NCBI GenBank assembly: GCA_944474755.1
Contig: OX104124.1
Location: 6,598,437-6,662,436, forward strand
Direction of reading: 5' to 3'
Length of the DNA: 64,000 nt
Source: Limnoperna fortunei
Lineage: Eukaryota; Mollusca; Bivalvia; Mytilida; Modiolidae
In this document: positions 34,953-46,293 of the stretch, one piece after another
Layout of the letters: each line of letters begins with the position of its first letter
How positions within the stretch are numbered: the stretch's first letter is position 1
Program-made: the position numbers and the translations under genes
Notes under the pieces: model-generated
What the model was told of the DNA's origin: nothing
The model's database searches: none
The model's input: only the letters and a program-made list of their open reading frames with translations

Positions 34953-36427
34953 TAGGCCTTTGCAGATTTATAAAAGGCATTTGATTGTAGTGAAAGAATT
35001 TTTAAACAGTTTAAACTTTTAAACAATAATAAAAACGGTATTTTTTCATATTATTCACAATATGTACCAGAATGTATAATCGCGCATAGCATTAAATGGT
35101 GAGAAATAAGAATTATTTTCTCCCCCGCTCTTTCTACAATATTTTTAAATGATCTCCTAAGTTTTTTTAAGAAAAGAATATACTTGGTGTTAGCTCTATT
35201 AGTGAAGAGCTTGAACACGAGTTGATGGTAATTTTAAAACTATTTTAATTATTATATGCAGACGACCCTGTTCTAATTCTGAGAATAGTGGAGATTTACA
35301 AAAAATGTTAAATGAATTATGTGATTATTGTGAAAAATGGCAACTCAAAATAAATGTCAATAAGACGAATATTCTTATTCTGTCATGGGAGACAACCTGC
35401 AAATATTAGATTTTTTTATCCAGAATAGAATGCTAGATATTGTAACTGATTATAAATACCTTGGTAATTTTTTTAGCAGAAACGGTTCTTTTTTAAAGAC
35501 TAGAAAAAAAACCTGTGAACAAGCAACAAAAGCAATGTATGGTATACTGAAAAAAATGTAAGAAAACAGTTTAGGTATAGAGTGGCAGTTAGATATGTTT
35601 GATAAAATGGGTTTACCTACTTTTCTGTATGGCTCGGAAATTTGGGGATTTGAATACTTTGATATGATAGAACGCGTTCACTTGACATTTTGCAAGCTTG
35701 TCCTACATCTAAAACAGACAACACCAATTTGTATTGTTTATGCCGAACTGGGTAGATATCCTGTTGTGATAAATGCCAAACTCCGTATAGTTAATTTTTT
35801 AAACAGAATACTGAATGGTAGAGAAAGCAAAGTTTTTATGTCATCTATATAAACTATTGTATGTTAACTTTCACAAATATGGTAATGAATGTAAATGGAT
35901 AGCATTCGTAAATTTTTTTTTTGGATACTTGTGGAATGACAAATCTCTGGTTAAACAAATTTTTTAATTAATGGGCAATTAAAAGTATAGAGTTGAATCT
36001 GAAAGACCAATTTAAGCAGAATTCCTTAAGTGAAATTAACACTTCTTCTAAATGCTTGTGCTACAGAATTTTTAAAAAAGGATGTCAAGCAAGAAGATTA
36101 TTTTTCCAAGTTGTCAATATGTAACCAATTTTTACTATGCAATGTGGAAATCACCGACTACCTATTGAGACGGGAAGATGGTTCAGCATATCTATGAGCG
36201 AAAGGCTGGGTCATCTTTGCGAATCAATGGCTATTGGTGACGAATACCATTATGTAATGACATGTAATGCTGTGAAACAAGAAAGATATAAACTGATGTC
36301 ACACTTTTGTACTTTCAATCCAAATACATATAAATTTCAGCAATTAATGAGCTCGAGTAATTATATTGTACTTGAAAAACTATGCAGTCTAGTTAAAATA
36401 ATAAATGAGAGGGTCACTCCTCCTGGT
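34953..36427 (+). mobile_element. LINE reverse transcriptase, degenerate
   Basis: In shifting frames the plus strand reads FADL*KAFDC (RT core), LSTIFLNDLLSFF, DYKYLGNFFSRNGSF, EQATKAMYGILKKM, then the open stretch 35595-35852 (MGLPTFLYGSEIWGFE, VHLTFCKLVLHL, YAELGRYPV) and the open stretch 36137-36430 (RLPIETGRWFSI, IGDEYHYVMTC). These are the order and motifs of the C-terminal half of a non-LTR RT. Multiple stops and frameshifts show it is dead. Its end directly precedes the Tc1 insertion. Confidence 0.85.
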
Positions 36428-36476
36428 TAGTCTGTATTGTTCTCATGTGCTTTATAACGTATGTCATTGTGCTTGT

Positions 36477-38062
36477 ATATACACCTCGCCATAAGTTAAG
36501 CAACACCCTATTATTTTTCTGGGATTCATTTAAGATTTTATATATTTTAATATTTTTTTAAAGAAATGACAATTTATTGAACATTAATGACTAATGAAAA
36601 ATACAAACAACATGTTTACAGTCGCTTTACCTATTGTTTGATTAAAATTGTTCAAGCAAAGATATCAAACATAACATAACAGTGCAAATATAACTTTCAT
36701 TAGTCAAAAAATATGTTTGATTGCATATTTCGTGAACTTAAAGTAAACACATCATCGAATGTCAACGTTCAAGGAAAGAAAAGTCACTTTGAAATGTGTT
36801 AAACGCAAAAATACTCAATAAGTCGTGTAACCACCACGCTTCCGGTACAGTTCATTAACTCTCCTCCTCATGCAGTTGACTTAACGACGAAGTGTAGCAT
36901 GTCGTAAATTCTGCCATTCATTTTGAATGGCAACATGTAGTTGTTGGACATTTTGACAAGCAGGTGCTCTGTTATTGATTTACGGCCAATGATATCCCAC
37001 ACATGTTCAATTGGATTCATATCGGGTGACATGGATGGGAATGGAAGATGCTCAATAGCTTCCCTTTCGATAACATCACGTGGGGTCTTGCGTTGTCATC
37101 CATAAAGATGGGTCTGTTACCAAGTGTATGATTGTCAAAATGTGGCACAATAATAGCGTTAATGACGTCATTTCGATATTTCTGCCCTGTCATTGTCCCA
37201 TCAACCACATACAGATTCAGTTTACAGTCGTATGAAAAGCCTCCTCACACTGTAACACCACCACCGCCAAACGTTGTAGTGCCTAGGATTTTGTTCTGGT
37301 TGTAAGCAGTGCCTCATCTCCAAAAGCGTATGCGCCCAACAATATGACGAAGAAGGAATCTGCTTTCGTCGGTCCAGTGTACTCGTCGCCAGCTTCGAAT
37401 ATTCCAATGGCGGTGATAGCATGCCCACTCTAAACGTGCTTGGCGATGTCTCTGTGTCAACAGTGGACGTTTCAAGGGACGACGAGCTCTCAACCTTGCA
37501 TTGTTTAGGCGCCTGTTAACTGTTCGAACGCCGACTCTGGTTGCAATATTACAATCGTCACGAAGATATCTTGCAGTCTGTGGCAAACGGTTGGCGTTTA
37601 GCTACACGAACGAGTGCTTTATCCTCCCTTTCAAATGTTTTTAGCGGTCGACCTGGCCTAGGACGTTCCTGGATAGTTCCATTTTCTCGATGACGTTTCA
37701 GTAGCCGGGATACAAAACTAAAGTGAATGCCAAAGTGTTGTGCTATCTGACGCAAGCTCTGTCCACTATTACGCATTCCAACGATCTGCCACTTCTCAGC
37801 TTCACTTAATTTCCGTCTAGGCATTGAAAATGTAAAGAAAAGATGAAGTCGAAAAAGACCAAGAGATGAACACTAAATCGTTAAGGAAAACAAACTGGTT
37901 TTGCTATTTAAAGATTTACCTGAGGAGTTAATTAAAGTAACTTTCCCGTGCTCGAATGATGGCTTTAGTACATAAATAACACAAAGTTAATATTCATTCA
38001 GATTTTAAAAATTATTAAAAAAAATGTAGGTTTTGCTTAACTTATGGCGAGGTGTATATATC
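36477..38062 (-). mobile_element. Tc1/mariner-family transposon fossil
   Basis: Ends are exact inverted repeats: ACACCTCGCCATAAGTTAAG CAA at 36481-36503 and its complement at 38034-38056, flanked by TA-rich target sequence. The total is ~1.58 kb, normal for the family. The minus strand encodes a degenerate transposase (separate entry). Confidence 0.93.
36830..37824 (-). pseudogene. Tc1-like transposase, frameshifted
   Basis: ATG at 37824 opens MPRRKLSEAEKWQIVGM..., with a helix-turn-helix segment (LRQIAQHFGIHFSFVSRLLK) and a GRPR-type linker (RPRPGRP). After a frameshift near 37570 comes RVGVRTVNRRL and the first DDE aspartate in VHWTDESRF. A second break near 37330 precedes GGGG-V and the second aspartate segment IFMDDNARPH at ~37110. 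The final acidic region (SPDMNPIEHVW-like) is only readable across another shift around 37000-37020. DNA-cleaving activity is lost. Confidence 0.88.
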
Positions 38063-38114
38063 CTCTGTAACTGTGTAATTTGTAGTTTATGAGAAATGAA
38101 GTTCATCACGTATA

Positions 38115-38380
38115 GGGGCCTCGGTGGCCGAATGGTCAAGGTAGTTCGTCTACTATTGATCACGTGGTCTGTCAACACTGAGAATGCGGGATCGATTCTC
38201 ACTGCAGGCAGTGTGTCTCGACTCCAATCTTAATTGACAAGGATTGCCAGTTTTCCTACCGCAGGTCGGGGGTTTTCTCCGGGTACTCCGGCTTCCTCCC
38301 CCAATAAAAACTGGACGCCATGATATAGCTGAAAAATTGCTGAAGGTGGCGTGAAACACCATCAAACAAACAAACAAACA
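38115..38380 (+). mobile_element. Full-length tRNA-derived SINE with target duplication
   Basis: The head GGGGCCTCGGTGGCCGAATG GTCAAGG resembles an A box, and GGGATCGATTCTCAC a B box, of a tRNA-Ser/Leu-like gene. The central part has GGGGGTTTTCTCCGGGTACT CCGGCTTCC, then AATAAAAACTGGACGCC and a (CAAA)n tail. TCATCACGTATA flanks both sides (38103-38114, 38381-38392). The central domain resembles what I recall of the metazoan MetaSINE domain. Confidence 0.93.
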
Positions 38381-38479
38381 TCATCACGTATAAGCTTTTT
38401 ATAACTTCTGTAGTTAACGCAAACATTTAATTAAATATCTTTCTTTAATGTTACAATAATTAATATTAAGTTTGATAAC

Positions 38480-39110
38480 AAGGCCTTGGCAGAGGGATGA
38501 TGGATTAGAGGGTTCTATGTTATTTGAATTTTTAGATAAAGGTTCCCCAATTGTCGTCTTTTGTATCCCTCTTTCCATGTAAATGTATTTTAGAGTTGAT
38601 TCGTGTAAGATTTATTGATACATATTGAATAAACATGAACAAAAATGTAATAATTAAGCTTTTTTTTGTTTACTTCTTGATTATAAACTTCTGTGGCTTA
38701 TTCAGCGAAAATATATAATAATAATCACACCATGTGCAGTGCATTTTAAAATTATTCCATATTGCAAGCGATCGACCATACCCGGCAGTTTTTATTTGTC
38801 ACGCAAAAATCCCCCACCAAAACACGCTGACTTTTACTAGGAAGAGTAATGTGATCTTATTTATGAATTTCAATAGACTGCAATATATATAAAGTGTCAT
38901 TATATCTTACAGCAGTACCATGTTACATATTAAAATGATCAAAAAGGAAATGTTTCTGTCCAAATTGAACGAGGATCCTATAAATAAATAAATAAATCTC
39001 TTAAAATTTGCGAAACTATTAGGTAAACGGATATGATCTTGTTTACGGATCTCAAAAGACATTAAAATTACATTGTATTTAATATGAGAAATGATTTTTC
39101 TTCAGAAAAT
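38480..39110. repeat. Dispersed segment shared with 52900-53400
   Basis: GGATTAGAGGGTTCTATGTT, GGTTCCC, GTCTTTTGTA, and later GCGAAA-TATTAGG-AGACGGATA occur in the same order in both. In the second case the segment lies ~1 kb 3' of the FReD pseudogene. A small (AAAT)n lies at 38977. Confidence 0.65.
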
Positions 39111-39332
39111 ATTTTGGTCCTAATTGCCGATCTCAGTTTTAATAGAAAAGATTTTCTCAATCAGGATCCAAAAAATCATAATTGTATTGGTCCCAGATGG
39201 TGCACTAAATGTTGCAATAAAGAAGGATTACGTTTTATTAAAGTCAATTATATGATTATGCAACGATACTGATAACGGTGTTTTTGTCAAAGTTTTAGAC
39301 ACAGACTGACCAACGAATGGCTTTAGTCATTA
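39111..39332. other. Short unassigned stretch
   Basis: A 62-codon frame at 39084-39272 has a pair of cysteines (CTKCC) but no recognised family. Probably chance. Confidence 0.3.
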
Positions 39333-39644
39333 AGTGTCAATATAAATAAATGACGTCAACAAGTAATAAAAAAACTCTTCTTGAAATTTCCCACTTTAAC
39401 TGAACATAAAACTTCTACGCATTGCCCTCAACGCCACAGATGAATCTTGAATAGACGAGATGTGCGTCTTGCGTAGTGAATTTGTCACCTTGGTAATTTT
39501 GTTAACATTTTATTGGCATATTTGAACAATGCCAGGTGAACCCTTATCCCCAGATAGCGGATGGGGAAGGCAATGTGTAGAAGTTAGAAATTTCAAGATC
39601 AAATATTTTATTACTTGTTGACGTCATTTATTTATATTGACACT
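39333..39644. mobile_element. Foldback element with perfect 38-bp inverted ends
   Basis: 39333-39370 (AGTGTCAATATAAATAAATG...) is the exact reverse complement of 39607-39644. A second, imperfect inverted layer inside (CTTGAAATTTCCCACTT... / ...AGAAATTTCAAG, and TTCTACGCATTGCC / GGCAATGTGTAGAA) extends the stem to about 80 bp. No open frame inside. Confidence 0.9.
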
Positions 39645-39699
39645 CATATTCCTAAATTCCCCTATGCCAATAGAAAGAGTCAGCCATGAAAAACCTGTC

Positions 39700-40300
39700 C
39701 AAACTGAAGAACGCCTCAAAGGGAAGATTTGGCTAGATAAAAATAGTACAGAATGAGGAACAGAAAGAACATTCTAGCATTCTAGAAGGCTTTCCTGTTT
39801 TGTAAAAGCAATGGACGGCAGAGGATTCTCTGACTAACTAACGCCTTCATTAGGTACTTATACCTAATTTTACAAACCATGCTTACAAAAGCGTAAATTC
39901 ACTCGTTATAGTATGTCTAAATTGTGAAACCCTCATATTTCCGATTCATGTAGTAGAATGGGAGTTATAATGTTGTTGAACTAACTGCCGTTGCAATGAT
40001 AGAATTTAATGTTTATATTTCATTAGTATATAGATGTTACAGATTCATTTTTTGTAAACAGATTTCGAAGATATGTGTATACTTGTTACTTTAATTTCAT
40101 CACTGTAGAAAATTTTATTTGCTTCATATTCTTCCTTATATAAGAAATCATGATCTTAGTTTTATTTGTATTTATTTTCAATTAAATTTTATTTTGAAAA
40201 AAAAAGAAATAGTTCATTAGGGGTATGATGCTGTACTGATTTACACATGGGTTGATCCAACTCACAATGGCGAAAGGTAGGACGGTCACCGACAGGGCTG
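39700..40300. other. Non-coding upstream of LINE ORF1
   Basis: No gene. An A-rich run (GAAAAAAAAAGAAATAG) at ~40196-40212 could mark the tail of an older retro-insertion. Confidence 0.4.
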
Positions 40301-40355
40301 GAGAAACAAACTGTTCTAAAGTATTAACTGTGTTGGCGCTCTCTTCAAACTTAAG

Positions 40356-41542
40356 ATGTTATTAAAACATGATCGATTGGTAGTGTGGCTAACTATATTT
40401 ATGCCGGATGGAAGGCGCAGAAATAATAATAAATGCAAGCGAAGTGACGGATCTACCCCACCTTCGAAAACCAACATGGCGCAGGTAAACAATGTAAACA
40501 ACATCGAGTCGAACACTCCTATCGCTGACCAACACAGTAAGTCACATAATGCTCTATATTTTCAACGGCCTACAACACCAATGGCATCCTCGATTCACTT
40601 TAACACTCCTGCAAATACCCCCTACATGAAGCCTCCACCAATACCCATGAGTGCAAATGTACCTGTAGAGGACCTTGGGCAATCAACAGTTCTTCAACAG
40701 TCAAACACACAACTAGTATCAGTTATCGAAGCCATATATAGTTGTCTTCAAAAGCTTGACTAAATCCCCTAAAAACTAGATATTCTCCCAGTAATTGACG
40801 AACGGCTCCAAAGAATGGAGAACAGAATATTAAGTCTCGAGTCCGATGTACTAAAAGGTGCAAATGACAAGCGAGATTTTCTGAAATTGCAACATCCTGG
40901 TGTATATGAGCAACTTCCAAAAGAAATCGGTGATCGGCGCAGTGAGTTGTTCCCAACATTCTTACCGGGGCAAAGGTTAAAAAATGATTTCAAGTTCTTG
41001 GGTGATAAGCTTATAGATAATGGGCGACGCATCTATCCATCCTCATTAAGACAGAAACTTCCTTTACCCAATTATAACCAGTCAACATTCCCAAGTGTAC
41101 CTCAACCTCAATCACCCTTTTATCAAGGTCCACAACAGGAATCACACAGACCTCATCAATGCCCACCTCATGAACCTCAGCAAAACTCATCTTATGGGCA
41201 ACAACAGTATTTACAAATACCGACCATACTCATAGGTCAGGCCAACAAGAGGCCAAACTAACTCTTTGTTTTCAAAGAAACTTACTTCTTTACTAAATGA
41301 CAAATTGTCTATTACTTCAATGCATGTGGTATTAAGAGTAAGTTACTAATATCAGAGTTCTTGGAAATTTTTGAACTACATGAAATTTGTATTTGTACTG
41401 AATCTAAATAAGATGATTTTGATGTTTTGAATCTTCCAAGCGGGTATAGTTGCCACTTCAAAATCACAAAGTCCTTTGTGAAAAAATAAGGTGGAATTGT
41501 ATTTATTTATAAAACCAATTTAAAACCTTTTCTAAAATTCCC
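40356..41542 (+). mobile_element. LINE 5' half: ORF1 and start of AP endonuclease, truncated
   Basis: One frame from 40356 to 41261 would give ~300 codons but is interrupted by TAA at 40761-40763 and 40770-40772. It has a proline/serine-rich N-terminus, then a coiled-coil-like middle (NTQLVSVIEAIYSCLQKLD ... MENRILSLESDVLKG), then a Pro/Gln-rich end, consistent with a LINE ORF1 protein. Downstream, broken frames read LSITSMH-CGIKSKLL, FELHEICICTESK and SGYSCHFKITKSFVKK, the start of an APE-type endonuclease, cut off where the SINE begins. Confidence 0.7.
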
Positions 41543-41545
41543 TGT

Positions 41546-41810
41546 GGGGCCTCGGTGGCCTAGTGGTTAAGGTAGTTCTACTATTGATCACGTGGTCTGT
41601 CAACGCTGAGATTGCGGGATTCGCCTCATTGCGAGCAGGGTGCATTCGACGCCAATTTTAATTGACAAGGATTGCCAATTTTTTCTACCGAAGGTCGGGG
41701 TTTTCTCCGGGTACTCCGGCTTCCTTCCCCAATAAAAACTGGACGCCGTGATATAGTTAAAAAAATTGCTGAAAGTGGCGTTAAACAATATTCAAACAAT
41801 CAAACAAACA
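41546..41810 (+). mobile_element. SINE copy ending the LINE fragment
   Basis: Head GGGCCTCGGTGGCCTAGTGG TTAAGG, B-box region GCGGGATTCGCC, central GGGTACTCCGGCTTCC, tail AACAATCAAACAAACA. No clear target duplication seen, so the junction may be a rearrangement. Confidence 0.9.
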
Positions 41811-42145
41811 ACTCGATCTTTAATAGTTTCAGCTAACAAATAAGAAGAAAAGATTTGAAACAAATGGATAATTTATATTCGACGTCTAAATTTTCAAGTC
41901 AACACATTTTAGGTTGTCAATTTTGGATATTCTTGAAGGTCATAAAACGGAATAGAATAGCGGAAAAAATCTCTCCTTGTTTGACTCCTATTTCAAAAGT
42001 AAATGCATCAGAGATTAAGTCGTTGTACACTATAAATATATTGATATTCTCATAATTGTCCTGAATTACTTTTGGGTATTTACATTGTGCACTAGTTTAA
42101 ACAATGTGTATAGGGAGAACTTATATTGTAAAAATATAGGATCTT
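41811..42145. other. Intergenic, nothing recognised
   Basis: AT-rich; a 66-codon frame at 41855 is without features. Confidence 0.4.
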
Positions 42146-42292
42146 ACATGGGTACGACTGGATTATCAGATTTCTTCAATCGATATAGTTAAAGTATGGA
42201 ATTTTAACTCGGAGCCTTGGGAGGAGTTAAAATTCCATAATTTAACTATCACGAATTGACAAATCCAATAATCCTAGAGTATTAATGTTGCC
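42146..42292. repeat. Hairpin foldback, ~60-bp arms
   Basis: GGATTATCAGATTT...ATATAGTTAAAGTATGGAATTTTAACTC and its inverse GAGTTAAAATTCCATAATTTAACTAT...AAATCCAATAATCC surround a short GGAGCCTTGGGAG loop. The arms carry a few mismatches and a small indel. Confidence 0.88.
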
Positions 42293-42650
42293 GGATGTTC
42301 TACCAATCAATCAATCGATCAACCAATTCAATATGGAAAAAATTCAATATTTTTTATGTCTTGTATGTAACATGTAGTTCTATGTTTAAAAGTTTTATTT
42401 TATAAAAATGCCAACTGCGGATAAATGTCAGATGAGCCTTCTGGAATATCACTCAACAAGGCTGACAACGACTTCTTCATCAGAATTAACCCATTGCTCT
42501 TATGGCGACCATCTGGAAATTATCGTCAGTAAAATACCAAAATTACAAAACAACAACATATCAACAGGCCTATTTATAAATATCTATTCTAACTGTCAGC
42601 AGATTTTCATGGGTGTTCTGTACAACCCGAACTGATAATAATTACCAGAA
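42293..42650. other. Non-coding spacer
   Basis: A 75-codon frame at 42408-42635 has no recognisable domain. No gene. Confidence 0.35.
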
Positions 42651-42895
42651 TGTCTGCTGGGGGTCGGTTGTTCTGATCGGAGTCTGCTGAGGGTCAGTTG
42701 TTCTGATCGGAGTCTGCAGAGGGTCGGTTGCTCTGATCGGAGTCTGCTGAGGGTCGGTTGTTCTGATCGGAGTCTGCTGAGGGTCAGTTGTTATGATCGG
42801 AGTCTGCTGAGGGTCGGTTGTTCTAATCGGAGTCTGCTGAGGGTCGGTTGTTCTGATCAGAGTCTGCTGAGGGTCGGTTGTTCTGATCAGGGTAT
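42651..42895. repeat. 30-bp minisatellite, ~8 units
   Basis: Unit TTCTGATCGGAGTCTGCTGA GGGTCGGTTG repeated about eight times with one or two substitutions per unit. The minus-strand 103-codon frame (TDPQQTPIRT repeats) is a translation of the array. Confidence 0.95.
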
Positions 42896-44559
42896 TCTGC
42901 ATTCCATCTACAATAAAAACTGGACGTCTCAATATTGCTGAAATATGACACAAATTTAGCTTAGATCTGCCATCTTTTAGTCATCCATTTATAGTATTTA
43001 AAGTGTAATAAAAATTTTGATTTAGCGCAAATACTGTGGAAAATGTTTCTTTAAAATACTAAAAGAACATCTTACAACTGCAAAGGTTGTCGAACACTTT
43101 ATTTTCCTTATAGAAACATACAAAACTTACAAAAAAGAAAAAAAAATGTCCGTCAGACATAGAGCTGAACCAAACCAAACATCGTAAAAACGAGAAACGC
43201 TGAAATGAGATTCAGTCACTTAAACTGTAATTATTATAACTCACTCTACTTGTTTTATGTGGCTGTCTAATTAACAATTTTTGGCATATCAGATGTCCAT
43301 AGTTGACCGATTGCTTGCTAACTTGTTCTTGTCCGGAGTATAACTAGATATTAACAATAAACCAATTAAGCTATATGTATTAGTACAACCTTGATCAACG
43401 TCAACACAATCAGCCAGACATCTGTCGGAACGGATGCATTAAAATTGTTTAGACCTTCTTGTATTTAAGTTTGGTTCAAAGTTTCGCCAGGGTACAGAGA
43501 AGAAGTTAAAAAATTAGAACTTTAAAGTACGATAGTCAATAGGTGCGCGGCGCTAAGTGAAGAAAGTAGTTGCCATTGGTGTTATATATATTAGATTTTT
43601 TGATGCAAAAAAAAATTACAACCAACCTCTGAAACTGATAGATCAGTTTAAGTAAAAATTGATCTCACATATGAACTAGGGATGAGATCGTAGAGATTTT
43701 TAAAGATTTGGCTCCGAATTTCGCCAAGGTTTTGATCAATTTTAGTTAAATTTTATTGCATTCTTCGCCAATACGTAAGCAAAGACCAAGTATATTTTGA
43801 ACGTCAGCCGAACGTGGTTTTGATTTGATATTTATAAATATTATCCACCCCTTTCTTACACTCTTAACTCGGCGGTGAAAATGTTTCGCCCTTTAGTCCC
43901 TCATACTTCCCGACGTGATATAATGTTTGTTTGCTTGTTTCCGTCCAGAAATTTGCTAAAACACAGCTAGCTGGACGTTAAGCAAACATGAAATTAATTT
44001 AAATGAATAAATTTTTATGAAGGTTCCATATTTCTCATATTAGCTTCTTAATTTTTCAGCGATTTTCGTTTTACCTTATAGTAAAGAACCATTTGTTCTC
44101 TTTTTACCGGGTTATATGAATTTATCACATCACAGGTAAAGAAAACTATTTAGAAGATTTGTGTTTTCTTTTCCCAGCTCGTTTTGTTTCAGTTGTTTGT
44201 TTGAGGTTTCGCGCTACTTTTTCATGACTTCCAGTTTTTATTGTGGTAGGTAGCAAGAGTAGCAGGTAGCTAGCCGTTGTATTTGTCATGTTGTGTGTAA
44301 GGCGGACTAATTCGAAAAATGGTTAAGTACTTAATAGACCGGAACAAACTTATCCTATTTGATAAAATGTCATTAGAGTTAAATGTAAAGCTTTTAATTT
44401 TCTTCGACAAATCACTGCGAATCACCAAATAAAGCACGTGACATAGATAGTATATCTTGCCTATAGCCTGCGTGGAATACACTATTTTGCATCTGTGTTC
44501 TATATTTCATATTTGTCCAGAGAGTTGAGGCGTAAAATATTGTAGGACCTACGTAACTT
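42896..44559. other. Region upstream of the FReD gene; SINE scraps
   Basis: SINE tail fragments lie at 42905-42950 (AATAAAAACTGGACG plus TTGCTGAAA), 43950-43985 (TAGCTGGACGTTAAGCAAAC) and, inverted, 44193-44245 (GTTTGTTTGAGG ... CCAGTTTTTATTG). No promoter motif stands out before 44560. Confidence 0.45.
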
Positions 44560-44644
44560 ATGAACATGTCCATAATTTACTGCTTGTGCCTAGCCTGGTG
44601 TATTACTAATACATTTGCTACTTTTTGCCGATTTCCTGAAGAAG
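44560..44644 (+). other. FReD exon 1: signal peptide
   Basis: MNMSIIYCLCLAWCITNTFA is a hydrophobic leader with small residues at a likely cleavage site, followed by TFCRFPEE and a phase-1 donor GTGAGT. Joining to 45329 restores an Asp codon and leads straight into FKRGPVDCSDI. Confidence 0.78.
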
Positions 44645-44911
44645 GTGAGTCCATATTATTTTATGATTTGTATTTTTTTTATAAAATTAGAGATGAAAAA
44701 GCAGCTGAAATTATCTGAGATCTTCTTTGAAAATACTGACATGTATGCCGTAAAACATTTTAACTCAATTTGAAGGTAAACACATTTCGTCAATGTTAAA
44801 AAATTAAATCCTAAATACTTTTGATATAAAATATATACACATTAAAGATGTATAATTCTATGAATGTGACATCCTTACATGAGAAATAAAAGCCTGGAAA
44901 CAACGTAACTT

Positions 44912-44995
44912 ATGAACAAGGCGAAGATTTACTCGTATGTCTAGCTATGTGTATCTGTTATATTTATTTTCGACTTCTTGGGGAATTCTTTATAC
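44912..44995 (+). pseudogene. Decayed duplicate of the FReD signal exon
   Basis: ACGTAACTTATGAACA, ATTTACT, TGTCTAGC and TGTGTAT occur in the same order as in 44551-44610 (ACGTAACTTATGAACA, ATTTACT, TGCCTAGCC, TGGTGTAT). It reads MNKAKIYSYV then a stop. It lies within intron 1 of the FReD gene, ~350 bp after the better copy. Confidence 0.6.
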
Positions 44996-45328
44996 TAATT
45001 AACATCATCGGATGATTGGTAAAATTGGTTACAGTTCTGTACATTCTTCCTACTCCGGATCACATGAAGTAAAAAGTTTCTTTCTAAATTTCCGGGCTTA
45101 AAAATATTTAATCTTTAACTGAATAAAGAACCACATTTATTCGGCCACCTTTACTGCACAGGTAATGTAATGTGCAGGATAAAAACCCATTTGTAGGTGA
45201 AGCCGCTCACATTAATGTTTCAAATAATTAAATTCAACATGAAAACATTATTATATGAAATATGTACCCGTCATTTTATTAATAAGCAAACAAAGCCTGA
45301 CATCCATAATTGTACATTCATTAAGCAG

Positions 45329-45469
45329 ATTTTAAAAGAGGGCCTGTAGACTGTTCTGATATCGACATCAAAAAGGGGAAGTGGCGTATACACAATTTAT
45401 CCGAAAGGCTTCGATGGATTTAACGTCTACTGTGACATGGAATCAGAAAATGTAAATGGCGGTTGGACT
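45329..45469 (+). other. FReD exon 2 (N-terminal domain half, frameshifted)
   Basis: It starts RGPVDCSDIDIKKG in one frame and continues SGVYTIYPKGFDGFNVYC in the next, so one extra base lies in AAAAAGGGGAAG around 45381-45392. The donor is ACT|GTAAGT. The length of 141 bp is one more than the phase requires. Confidence 0.88.
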
Positions 45470-46293
45470 GTAAGTAATTATTCAACATGTTTAAAACTTT
45501 ATAATATCACACCGATCAACGACTTATATCATTTTTGTGTAAAGTAGTATGACACGATGAAAAAAACCTTAACAAGTTTGAAACGATGAAAACGCAGGTA
45601 AGGTTTTCCTAATTGTTTAGGTTTCATATTAAATGTGAGGAATAAAATTTATTAAAAGACGATTAAGCATAGATTTGACAATCGAAATATTCATTTCTTT
45701 TATCTCTTTTTTGTCCATCTAATCGTATTAAATAATGGAAAAATTCAGATGTCTGACATTAAAATGATAAAATGACCTTTTATGACACTTTTTTTTTCAA
45801 ATCGACCGTTTAAGTATATAGAATATTCATTTAGCTATCGTTTTGTGACTAAGTGTATCTTTAACCCACTGCATTAACAATATAAATTTGGTTCTGTTTG
45901 CAAAGTCAGAGAAAGAAGGATACAATATAAACCAGCTCAATGATACGATAAAAACAAAAATCTGATTTTGTTTAAAATTACTAAATACTGCTAATCGATT
46001 GCTCAAGGGTGCACTATATTAGTTTGTAAGTAATAACCTACTGCGTTTAATAATACATTAAAAATATTGGTTTTCAAGGTTGATATGAAGAGTAAGATAT
46101 GAAAATTATTTTGATCATTGTGCCTTAAATATGCAATGTACAAATAACGCCATATGGTCCGTTCATACGTCCGTCTATAACTTATCGTGTCCGAGCTATT
46201 ACTTTTTATCTTCAAGTTGGCTTTTTGATATTGGGCTTGTGGGTGATTATAACTAATCCATGTGTGGCATGCCATGGATGTTGACCTTTAACT

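Noticed and set aside
38115..38200. tRNA gene on the plus strand
   Set aside because: A- and B-box-like motifs are present, but no cloverleaf acceptor pairing is seen and the sequence continues into a SINE body with flanking target duplication.
40356..41261. A host gene with Pro/Gln-rich product
   Set aside because: Two in-frame stops, a coiled-coil plus downstream endonuclease-like fragments, and dispersed-element context fit LINE ORF1 better.
42642..42953. 103-codon frame with TDPQQTPIRT repeats
   Set aside because: Translation of the 30-bp minisatellite; flanks are non-coding.
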